Assembly: GCA_025451115.1 (NCBI GenBank)
Contig: JANWKZ010000057.1
Span: forward strand, 1 to 34,769
DNA length: 34,769 nucleotides
Direction: 5' to 3'
Origin: Bacteroidia bacterium
Lineage (GTDB): Bacteria > Bacteroidota > Bacteroidia > B-17B0 > Aurantibacillaceae
The position numbers were made by a program, and so were the translations under genes. The notes beneath the pieces were generated by a model, which saw only the letters and a program-made list of their open reading frames with translations, was not told the DNA's origin and ran no database searches. Shown in pieces: positions 1 to 7,943 of the stretch. Position 1 is the stretch's first letter, and each line of letters starts with the position of its first letter.

Positions 1-716
1 AAAGGGCGGCCGACCAGCAAAGGGCCCTTGATGACACCGAAAATAAATCGATATTATTTGCGCGTGGGGGTAATGGTATTATCCGGATCGTTGATAGAGT
101 AAATTTTAGTTCATTCAAGAAAAACCCGAAATGGCTGGTAGGATATAGCGATGTGACCATCCTGCATTCGCATTTGCAAAAGAATTTAGCCTGTGCGAGT
201 CTTCATGCGCACATGCTTAGTGTTTATGGCAAGAGTGCTGAGGCAACAGATAGTATCAGGAAATGCCTTTTCGGAGAGAAGGTAAAATACAATTTTGATC
301 CACAGAAACTAAACCGCTCGGGTAACGCGAAAGGGCTTTTGGTTGGAGGAAATATTTCCCTCTTGCATACTTTGACGGGTACTCCCGAAGATTTTGATAC
401 AACAGGAAAGATCCTTTTTATTGAGGACCTGGATGAGAACCTGCATCATCTCGACAGGATGATGATCCATTTCAGGCGGACGGGCAAGCTGGCAAAACTG
501 GCCGGTCTGGTTGTTGGCGGATTGAATGACATGAAGGATGATCCGGTTCCTTTTGGTATGTCGCCGGAAGAAATTGTTTGGGATGCGGTGAAAGAATACA
601 AATATCCTGTGGCCTTTGGCTTTCCGGCGGGGCATATTGACCGGAACCTGGCCTTGTATCTTGGAAAGGAAGCAAAATTGGAAATAACTGTTACCGAAAG
701 TACAATGACCTATTAA
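1..716 (+). CDS. ldcA: LD-carboxypeptidase (peptidase S66 / MccF-LdcA family), 5' end truncated by the window
   Basis: The frame is open from base 3 (RAADQQRALDDTENKSILFARGGNGIIRIVDRVNF...), so the listed start at 153 is internal. ARGGNG(I), GYSDVT and C-terminal GHIDRN motifs are typical of S66. Confidence 0.85.
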   Translation, partial: RAADQQRALDDTENKSILFARGGNGIIRIVDRVNFSSFKKNPKWLVGYSDVTILHSHLQKNLACASLHAHMLSVYGKSAEATDSIRKCLFGEKVKYNFDPQKLNRSGNAKGLLVGGNISLLHTLTGTPEDFDTTGKILFIEDLDENLHHLDRMMIHFRRTGKLAKLAGLVVGGLNDMKDDPVPFGMSPEEIVWDAVKEYKYPVAFGFPAGHIDRNLALYLGKEAKLEITVTESTMTY

Positions 717-2053
717 TGTTAACCGAATTTCAGAAATATATTGCTAAAGAAAAGCTCTTCACGCAAAAGCATAAATTGCTTGTGGCGGTGAGTGGAGGAA
801 ATGATTCTATGGCCTTGTGCGAGTTGCTGAAGGAGGGAGGGTTCAATTTTTCAGTGGCGCATTGCAATTTTACTTTGCGCGGAGCAGAGTCGGATGCGGA
901 CGCTTCTTTTGTGGAAGGATATTGCCTGCGCAATAAGATCAAATACTTTTACAATTCCTTCGATACGGCTGCCTGGGCAAAAAAGAACAAGGTCTCAACC
1001 CAAATGGCAGCCCGCGAATTACGTTACGAGTGGTTCGAACAGCTGATAAAAAAAAATAAATTCGATCATTTACTCACCGCGCATCACCTGAACGACAATA
1101 TCGAGACATTTTTCATCAATCTTCTCCGCGGGAGTGGCATCAATGGCTTAAAAGGCATAGAGCCAAAGAATGGCAAGAAGGTTCGCCCCCTGTTATTCGC
1201 TACCCGCGAACAGATCGAAAAATACATTCGCGCTAAGGGGATCATTTATCGTGAGGATAGCAGCAATAAAGAAGATAAATACCTGCGGAATAAACTAAGA
1301 CACTACCTGGTTCCGGAGCTGAAAACAATGAATCCATCCATTGAACAAACTATGGCTTCTGAATTGGAGATCCTGAGGCAGGTCAATAACATTGTCCGGT
1401 CCGAGATCGAGAAAAAGAAAAAAGCTATCGCTATTGTAAAAAAAGACCTCTGCAAAATTGATATCGAAAAATTAAAGAAGTCCGGCGCTCCTGAACTGTT
1501 TCTTTATGAGATCGTAAAGGACTATGGTTTCAATTCCATGCAGACGGCGAGCATTTGCGAGGCTATGGATGGTTTAACCGGCAAAATGTTCTTTAGCGAG
1601 ACGCACCAATTAGTGAAGGATCGTAAGCATCTTCTTATTCGTGATAAGTCGGAAGTAGAAGAGGAGGAGGTTGGTATTTTCAAAAAAACCGATAAGATCA
1701 AAGATCCCTTGAAGCTCGATATCTCTTATTATAAGATAAAAAAAGGTGAACCCGTTCGTGTCCCTTCTTTAAAGAACGTGGCTTATCTGGATGCGGATAA
1801 ACTGAAATTCCCGATGAAAGTAACGCGTTGGCAGAACGGCGATCGTTTTGTTCCGCTGGGCGTATGGCATTCCAAAAAGTTGAGTGATTTTTTCGTAAGC
1901 GAAAAAATGAGCCTTTTCGATAAGGATAATCAGTGGATACTACGCAATAAGGAAGCGATCGTTTGGGTGATCGGTCGGCGTATAGATGATCGGTTCAAGA
2001 TCACCAAGGACACCAAAAATGTTTGTATAATTGAATTGAAGGACGAAGCTTAG
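716..2053 (+). CDS. tilS: tRNA(Ile)-lysidine synthase
   Basis: PP-loop SGGNDSMAL, HCNFTLRG, TAHHLNDNIET and RREDSSN-like YREDSSN motifs; start overlaps the ldcA stop (TAATG). Confidence 0.93.
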   Translation: MLTEFQKYIAKEKLFTQKHKLLVAVSGGNDSMALCELLKEGGFNFSVAHCNFTLRGAESDADASFVEGYCLRNKIKYFYNSFDTAAWAKKNKVSTQMAARELRYEWFEQLIKKNKFDHLLTAHHLNDNIETFFINLLRGSGINGLKGIEPKNGKKVRPLLFATREQIEKYIRAKGIIYREDSSNKEDKYLRNKLRHYLVPELKTMNPSIEQTMASELEILRQVNNIVRSEIEKKKKAIAIVKKDLCKIDIEKLKKSGAPELFLYEIVKDYGFNSMQTASICEAMDGLTGKMFFSETHQLVKDRKHLLIRDKSEVEEEEVGIFKKTDKIKDPLKLDISYYKIKKGEPVRVPSLKNVAYLDADKLKFPMKVTRWQNGDRFVPLGVWHSKKLSDFFVSEKMSLFDKDNQWILRNKEAIVWVIGRRIDDRFKITKDTKNVCIIELKDEA

Positions 2054-2289
2054 TTCTTTTCCGTTGCACCTTTTAGCTGAAGGAACATTTCGTTGAAACG
2101 CGCCCGTACTGTCTCAATGAACTCCGCATTTATGATCTGTTTCAGGTGGTCCACTCCTTTTACTTCGGTGGCAGAGAATTTAAAAGCCTGTTCCATAGGG
2201 CCCGCCTCGAATTTTACGATAAACTTATCATTCATCTGGAAAATGCTGATGGTAATGGAAGGATGGGGTATGGAATCAATGATACGCAC
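2050..2289 (-). CDS. small conserved hypothetical protein (79 aa), GTG start
   Basis: Complete ORF packed between tilS and queD; its GTG start overlaps the queD TAG stop by 1 nt. Confidence 0.6.
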   Translation of the reverse strand: MRIIDSIPHPSITISIFQMNDKFIVKFEAGPMEQAFKFSATEVKGVDHLKQIINAEFIETVRARFNEMFLQLKGATEKN

Positions 2290-2699
2290 TAGCCGAAATA
2301 TTCTACGTAGTTATTCTCCGTCTCGTATAATTTAATGCAGTGGAGCTCTCCGCCCATAGGTTTTATCCGCGGTTTCAGAATGTCAAAAATGGCCACGGCC
2401 ACATTTTCGGTGCTGGGCATGATACCTTTCATGAAATCCACATCAAGGTTCATGTTCTTATGATCAAGCTTATCGCAAATTTCGGTGCGAATGAGTGTGC
2501 TGAGCTCTTTCAGGTTCACTAAAAAGCCGGTTTCGGGGTTTACGGTTCCTTTAACAGTTACGTAAAGCGTATAATTATGGCCATGCCAGTTGGGATTGGC
2601 GCATTTGCCGAATACTTCCGCGTTCTTCGCCTCGTTCCAGTCGTTGCGGTGCAATTTATGGGCGGCGTTAAAATGTTCTTTGCGTGTAATGAAAACCAT
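2289..2699 (-). CDS. queD: 6-carboxytetrahydropterin synthase / 6-pyruvoyl-tetrahydropterin synthase family
   Basis: HFNAAHKL, GKCANPNWHGHNY (HGHNY zinc-site motif), DHKNMNLD, PSTENVA, LYETENN. Start assigned to ATG at 2699 (MVFITRKEHFNAAHKL), shorter than the listed ORF. Confidence 0.9.
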   Translation of the reverse strand: MVFITRKEHFNAAHKLHRNDWNEAKNAEVFGKCANPNWHGHNYTLYVTVKGTVNPETGFLVNLKELSTLIRTEICDKLDHKNMNLDVDFMKGIMPSTENVAVAIFDILKPRIKPMGGELHCIKLYETENNYVEYFG

Positions 2700-2730
2700 A
2701 GTATATTTATTGCTGCAAATATAGCCAATA

Positions 2731-3369
2731 ATGAACATTCTGCTGGTATCGGCCACAAAACAGGAAATAGAGCCTTTTCTCTCTAAGATAGGGCCTGCGG
2801 TCGGCAATAGTGTGTTCAGTCCACATGTTTACAAAAATCACAACCTTTATGTATTGATAACGGGTGTAGGGATCTCGCAAACTTCGTTCTACCTGGGAAA
2901 ATACCTGAGCTCTAAATTCGACCTGGCCATCAATGCCGGCATTTGTGGTAGTTTTAATACGCATTTGCGCTTGGGTGAGGTTGTTGCCGTTACCGAGGAT
3001 TATTTTGCTGACCTGGGGGCCGAAGATGATGATAAGTTCATTTCTGTGAGCGAACTTGGACTTCCGGCTTCTTATTACGTTAAGAATGAAAATCCGTATT
3101 TACCCGAAAACCTGAAACAGGTGAGAGGCGTAACAGTGAATACCACGCATGGTAATGAGGATAGCATTAGAAAGTTCTCTTCACGCATCAAAGCGGATGT
3201 AGAGAGTATGGAAGGCGCTGCTTTTCTGTGGGCCTGCAACCAGGAACGAGTGAAATGTCTGCAAGTAAGGGCAATTTCCAATTACGTAGAGAAACGGGAT
3301 CGTTCTAAATGGCAAATTGGAGCCGCGGTAAAGAATCTGAACGAGGTTCTGGAAACGATCATTCCCTGA
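2731..3369 (+). CDS. mqnB: futalosine hydrolase (phosphorylase superfamily)
   Basis: MNILLVSATKQEI, LITGVG, NAGICGSF, DVESMEGAAF, VRAISNYVEKRD are typical MqnB-like nucleosidase motifs. Confidence 0.82.
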   Translation: MNILLVSATKQEIEPFLSKIGPAVGNSVFSPHVYKNHNLYVLITGVGISQTSFYLGKYLSSKFDLAINAGICGSFNTHLRLGEVVAVTEDYFADLGAEDDDKFISVSELGLPASYYVKNENPYLPENLKQVRGVTVNTTHGNEDSIRKFSSRIKADVESMEGAAFLWACNQERVKCLQVRAISNYVEKRDRSKWQIGAAVKNLNEVLETIIP

Positions 3370-4419
3370 TCACCACCATCTTTTTCTTTTGAAGTAAACT
3401 CCCATGCCTATCATAATGGTGAGCATGATACCCCAAAGTATCCAGTAAGCATAGGGCGATTGCAGTTCGGGCATATATTTGAAGTTCATTCCATAAACAC
3501 CTACAATGAAAGTTACGGGAATGAAGATCGAAGAGATCACTGTTAAAGCTTTCATGGCCTCGTTCATCTTAAACGAGTTATTACTCAGGTAAACATCCAT
3601 AATGCCCGCCAAAGTTTCCCGGAAACTCTCGATACTATCCAAAGCCCTGATGATGTGATCCTGTAAGTCGCGCAAGTAAGCGTCGTTGCTCTCTTTGATA
3701 AGGTCGGTTTCGTTACGTACTATATTGTTCACCATCTCACGGGCCGGGCCTAACTGTTTTCTCAGAAATACTACCTCACGCTTCAGATCGTGTATCTTTA
3801 AATTGGCCAAACGGTGTTTGTCGTAAATGATCTCTTCGTCCAACTGCTCTACCTTTTCACTTACTTTTTCTATAACACTGAAATAACAGTCTACCACAGC
3901 GTCGATCAAAGCATAGAACAGGTAATCCGCATGCATTTTCCGGATACGTCCTTTAGCCTGGCGTAATCGGTTGCGTATGATATCAAAAGCATCGCCCCCA
4001 TGGGGCTCCTGGAAAGAGATCACCGTATCTTCAAAAAGCACAATGCTCAAATGCTCGCTGTGCACATGGTTCTCGTAATACAACATTTTCATGATCGCTA
4101 CTACGTAATGACCATAGTCCTCGAACTTGGGCCTCGACTCCACATGCACAATATCCTCCAGTGTAAGCGGGTGAATGTTGTATTGCTTGCCCAGGTGCTC
4201 TATCAGTTCCAGCTTATGGATCCCGTCAATATTGATCCATTTAAGCAGGCCTTCCTTTTTGGCTTTTACCAGTTCAGAAAGGTCGTAGAAATCCTGTTCC
4301 AGGAATTCATTCTCGCTGTACTGGATGAGCGTGAGTTTCACGCGTCCTTCCTGTACCTTACCGCTGTAGTAAAGTTCGCCGGGTGGAGCCCCTACGTTAT
4401 GCTTCTTTTTCTTCCCCAT
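3370..4419 (-). CDS. corA: magnesium/cobalt transporter CorA
   Basis: C-terminal GMNF motif followed by a second transmembrane helix; HPLTLEDI motif; 349 aa. Confidence 0.92.
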   Translation of the reverse strand: MGKKKKHNVGAPPGELYYSGKVQEGRVKLTLIQYSENEFLEQDFYDLSELVKAKKEGLLKWINIDGIHKLELIEHLGKQYNIHPLTLEDIVHVESRPKFEDYGHYVVAIMKMLYYENHVHSEHLSIVLFEDTVISFQEPHGGDAFDIIRNRLRQAKGRIRKMHADYLFYALIDAVVDCYFSVIEKVSEKVEQLDEEIIYDKHRLANLKIHDLKREVVFLRKQLGPAREMVNNIVRNETDLIKESNDAYLRDLQDHIIRALDSIESFRETLAGIMDVYLSNNSFKMNEAMKALTVISSIFIPVTFIVGVYGMNFKYMPELQSPYAYWILWGIMLTIMIGMGVYFKRKRWW

Positions 4420-5101
4420 GTTTGGGCTTTTTCGATAAACCTTCTACAATAATAACAATTTCTCCCTTCACGGTCTTCTCCGAGAAGTATTTTGCCAGTT
4501 CGGCCAATGTTCCTCTTTTGTTCTCTTCGTATAGTTTGGTGAGCTCACGGGAAACGGATGCTTTTCTTTCTTCCCCAAGGTACGTTTTAAGTTCTTCAAG
4601 CGTCTTCACAAGCCGGAAGGGTGATTCGTATAGAACCATTGTGTGCTTTTCCTCAGCCAGCGACTTCAATTTGGTTTGTCTTCCCTTTTTCTGGGGCAGG
4701 AAGCCGATGAAGATAAAACTATCGCAGGGGATCCCGCTATTTACCAGGGCCGGCACAAAAGCGGTAGCTCCGGGCAGGGTCTCTATTTCGAGACCGGCCT
4801 GTATGGCTTCCCTCACGAGTAGAAAACCGGGATCGCTGATGCCGGGAGTTCCGGCGTCGCTCACAAGTGCCACTGTCTTTCCTTCATCAATGAGTACAAC
4901 GATCTCGCTTACGATCTTGTGTTCATTATGCATGTGGTAGGATCGCAAAGGTTTTTCAATAGAGAAGTGTTTTAACAGATGAACCGTGTTCCGCGTATCT
5001 TCCGCAAAGATCACGTCGCATTCCTTCAAAACCCGAATGGCCCGCAGGGTCATATCCTCGAGATTTCCAATGGGCGTTGGGACTACGAAAAGCTTAGCCA
5101 T
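4397..5101 (-). CDS. rsmI: 16S rRNA (cytidine(1402)-2'-O)-methyltransferase
   Basis: VVPTPIGNLEDMTLRAIRVL, AEDTRNT, ALVSDAGTPGISDPG, LPGATAFVPAL, FIGFLP. Confidence 0.95.
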   Translation of the reverse strand: MAKLFVVPTPIGNLEDMTLRAIRVLKECDVIFAEDTRNTVHLLKHFSIEKPLRSYHMHNEHKIVSEIVVLIDEGKTVALVSDAGTPGISDPGFLLVREAIQAGLEIETLPGATAFVPALVNSGIPCDSFIFIGFLPQKKGRQTKLKSLAEEKHTMVLYESPFRLVKTLEELKTYLGEERKASVSRELTKLYEENKRGTLAELAKYFSEKTVKGEIVIIVEGLSKKPKHGEEKEA

Positions 5102-6173
5102 TTTTCTTTACTTTCTGCCAAAAATTTTTGTCGTTCACAAAGTTATAAATAAGTCGCGCGTTTGTTGCGGGGTCGTCGGTCTGTGTTTCCACAACAAATA
5201 CATTTTCAAACTTTCTTTTCTCGTGGTTATGCTCATAGGCCTTGTCGTAATAGCGAAGCGTGATCTCGGCCACCTTGTCCATTTCGCCTTTTTCCAGGTG
5301 CTCAAGGGCTGTTTTGTGGTGCTGGGGGCCCAAGCGGGTCTTTATCGCCAGCAGCGGACGGCGCAGGGTTTCGATGGAGGTTTGGCCGTATTCGGCAACC
5401 AGTCGTTTTACCCTTAGATCGAAGGGAACCTTGAGGTTGATGATAGGTGCGGTTTTCATTTGGGTCCACAGATCGTAAGGAAGTTGTACGGTGCCTATGC
5501 TGTATGATTCATCTTCCAGCCAGGTTATTTTTTTAGGATCGGTCTTTTCGAGTTCCGCCGAAAGTTCGTTCTCGAATTGTTGCTGGGAGGGTTGTTTTTC
5601 CTGTCCTATGAAGCCGAAGGCAGATCCTTTGTGATGGGCAATTCCCTCGAGGTCTACTGCCTGTTCATTCAGTTTTGTTATTTCCTTCAGAACATCGGTC
5701 TTCCCGCTACCCGTAGAGCCGCCGAGCAGTACCAGGGTTCGTTTTTCCTTAAAAAGGTTCAGGGCTCTGTTTCGGTAGCTTTTGTAGCCTCCGTCCAGCT
5801 TGAAGGCCTGTAGCCCGGCTGTTTCCATGAGCCAGCAAAAGCTGCCGCTGCGCATTCCGCCTCTAAAACAATAGACATGAACTTTACCCGAATCGCCGCT
5901 TTTTTCCTTCACAGACCGAATGAAATCGGCCAGTTTAGGTGATACGATCTCGATACCTCTTACTACCGCTTCTTCTTTGCCTTTGATCTTGTAGAGCGTA
6001 CCTATCTCCGCCCGCTCATGATCATCAAAAAGTGGTATGTTTATTGCACCCAGAATGTGGCCGTTAGCGAATTCTCCTGGTGAGCGTACGTCTACCATTG
6101 TACCCGAAACGCCCTCCCGAAGGAAATTTTCTATCGACAAAACTTGAGATGTTATAGCTGTAGGATTTTGCAC
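5094..6173 (-). CDS. mnmH: tRNA 2-selenouridine synthase (rhodanese plus P-loop domains)
   Basis: Rhodanese VDVRSPGEFANGHI, catalytic YCFRGGMRSGS, P-loop GGSTGSGKT, HHKGSAFG. Start placed at GTG 6173 (MQNPTAITSQVLSIENFL, 359 aa); the listed ORF upstream to 6353 looks like read-through. Confidence 0.85.
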   Translation of the reverse strand: MQNPTAITSQVLSIENFLREGVSGTMVDVRSPGEFANGHILGAINIPLFDDHERAEIGTLYKIKGKEEAVVRGIEIVSPKLADFIRSVKEKSGDSGKVHVYCFRGGMRSGSFCWLMETAGLQAFKLDGGYKSYRNRALNLFKEKRTLVLLGGSTGSGKTDVLKEITKLNEQAVDLEGIAHHKGSAFGFIGQEKQPSQQQFENELSAELEKTDPKKITWLEDESYSIGTVQLPYDLWTQMKTAPIINLKVPFDLRVKRLVAEYGQTSIETLRRPLLAIKTRLGPQHHKTALEHLEKGEMDKVAEITLRYYDKAYEHNHEKRKFENVFVVETQTDDPATNARLIYNFVNDKNFWQKVKKNG

Positions 6174-6255
6174 GATTAATTGTTTAAAATTAAAGATATT
6201 TTCGTAACTTACCCTTTGAAAATCAGCAGAATTATTGATATTATTGTGGAATAAC

Positions 6256-6741
6256 ATGGGAAGGATCGCAGGTATATGGTTGTTGTTGGGGTTCTTATTC
6301 CTTCTCCCTGAATATTCTTCTGCCCAGAAAGCAAACAAGGAAAAAAGCTTCAAAGAGAATCATACCCCCTTCGGAAAACGCCGCAAAGAAAGAAAGAACC
6401 AGAAAGGTACTGCCGGCAAGATCTCGCGTGGTGGCGGCATGTCAATATTTAAAAAACGTCAGAAAAGTGCGGGTAACGCCGATGCTTTTGCCAGCAACAG
6501 CGCGCGTGGCGGACGTGGTTTTATGTACCGCATTTTCCATCCCAACAGCGGATCTCCCAAGAACGCGTCTTTGAGAAAGACCAAGCCGGGTAAGGTTCAG
6601 AACCGTGAGCAGCATAAGTTGTTCCATCGTTTATCTACCAAGAGTAAAATGAACCACGAACGCATCCAAAAGACCAACCGCAAGGAAAGATCGCGCAGAA
6701 GAAAGCGCGGTAACGACGTTTTTCCTGATAAAAAGCGTTAA
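6256..6741 (+). CDS. secreted, extremely basic small protein of unknown function (161 aa)
   Basis: ATG at 6256; signal-peptide-like MGRIAGIWLLLGFLFLLPEYSSAQ followed by a Lys/Arg/Gly-rich mature part (RRKERKNQK, RSRRRKRG). Confidence 0.65.
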   Translation: MGRIAGIWLLLGFLFLLPEYSSAQKANKEKSFKENHTPFGKRRKERKNQKGTAGKISRGGGMSIFKKRQKSAGNADAFASNSARGGRGFMYRIFHPNSGSPKNASLRKTKPGKVQNREQHKLFHRLSTKSKMNHERIQKTNRKERSRRRKRGNDVFPDKKR

Positions 6742-6767
6742 TTCACCAATTATTTTGTTTTATTGTA

Positions 6768-6797
6768 TTTGTATCAAATGTTAAATTGATACTTTTG
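6768..6797 (+). promoter_or_regulatory. Bacteroidota-type promoter (TTTG-N18-TACTTTTG)
   Basis: TTTG at 6768-6771 and TACTTTTG at 6790-6797, matching -33 TTTG / -7 TAnnTTTG spacing, 15 nt upstream of the ATG at 6813. Confidence 0.7.
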
Positions 6798-6812
6798 CGC
6801 ATATTTATTATT

Positions 6813-7943
6813 ATGAAAAAGATCTTCTTTGTTGCTCCACTTGCCGCCCTGCTTTTTGCGTGTGGCGGAAACGATACAGCTAAAAATACCGGTTTTGAAC
6901 TGAAAGGCACGCTAACCAACGCGGCCGGCGGAGAGACCATTTACCTGGAAGAACTTTCTCCTATCGGAAAAGTACTCCTCGATTCAACGAAGCTGGATGA
7001 GAAAGGAAATTTTGCCTTTACGCATGCAGCGCCCACTGCAGGTTTTTATCGCGTGATGATCACCGAAGCCAATTTCGCGATGCTGGTGCTCGATTCTACC
7101 CAAAAAATAGAACTGAAAGCCGATTTTAAAGACCTTGGAAATACCTACTCTGTAGAAGGCTCACCGGATACTAAGGTTTTCCTTGAACTGAACGATCTAA
7201 GTAAGGATGTCCAGGTAAGTTCCGACTCCCTGCAGCGCGCCTTCCAGGCCGCTATGGGCGTTATTAAAATGGATTCTATGAAGGTAGACTCGTTGAACAA
7301 AGTATTTGAGCCGGTGTATATGGGCATGATCGAAGCACATCAAAAAAATGTGTCTGACCTGGTTGGAAAGAATAGTTCCTCTCTCTCTGCGCTCGCCGGA
7401 ATTCAGCAATTGGATCCCGACAAATATCTCGACCTGTACAAACGTGTTTATGCTGATCTTTCGGCGAAATTTCCCAACAACAAATACCTGGGCAAACTGC
7501 AAAAGGACATCGATGCTTTCTCGAAACTGGCCGGCGGCAGCGAAGCTCCTGATTTCACTTTTAACACACCCGAAGGAAAGCCTTTAGCGCTTTCTTCTCT
7601 AAAAGGAAAGATCGTATTGGTTGATTTCTGGGCCAGTTGGTGCGGGCCTTGCCGCAAGGAGAATCCCAACGTGGTACGTATGTACAAAAAGTACCACGGC
7701 AAAGGTTTCGAAATTTTGGGTGTATCGCTCGATGAAGACAAGGACAAATGGTTATCTGCTATTAAGAAAGATGGCCTTGTTTGGAATCACGTGAGCGATC
7801 TCAAGGGTTGGCAGAGTTCAGTTTGTCCGCTTTATGGCATTGAGGCCATTCCTTTTGCTATCCTGCTGGATAAGGATGGTAAGATCATTGCCAAGAATCT
7901 TAGAGGCGCGGCACTTGAGCAAAAGCTCGAAGAGCTTTTCTAG
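6813..7943 (+). CDS. TlpA-like thioredoxin-fold lipoprotein with N-terminal DUF4369-like domain
   Basis: Lipobox LLFACGG, DUF4369-like [17 protein letters not shown], thioredoxin [16 protein letters not shown]. Confidence 0.88.
   Translation: MKKIFFVAPLAALLFACGGNDTAKNTGFELKGTLTNAAGGETIYLEELSPIGKVLLDSTKLDEKGNFAFTHAAPTAGFYRVMITEANFAMLVLDSTQKIELKADFKDLGNTYSVEGSPDTKVFLELNDLSKDVQVSSDSLQRAFQAAMGVIKMDSMKVDSLNKVFEPVYMGMIEAHQKNVSDLVGKNSSSLSALAGIQQLDPDKYLDLYKRVYADLSAKFPNNKYLGKLQKDIDAFSKLAGGSEAPDFTFNTPEGKPLALSSLKGKIVLVDFWASWCGPCRKENPNVVRMYKKYHGKGFEILGVSLDEDKDKWLSAIKKDGLVWNHVSDLKGWQSSVCPLYGIEAIPFAILLDKDGKIIAKNLRGAALEQKLEELF

Noticed and set aside
2700-2807. Extended queD ORF start at 2807
   Set aside because: It overlaps the divergent mqnB coding start. 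A TATATTTG -7 box (minus strand, 2716-2723) lies between it and the ATG at 2699, which gives the expected QueD N-terminus.
6174-6353. N-terminal extension of the mnmH ORF up to 6353
   Set aside because: It covers the divergent gene start and its upstream region. Its sequence (FWAEEYSGRRNKNPNNNH...) is the reverse of the neighbouring signal-peptide coding region, and homologous proteins begin near VLSIENFL.
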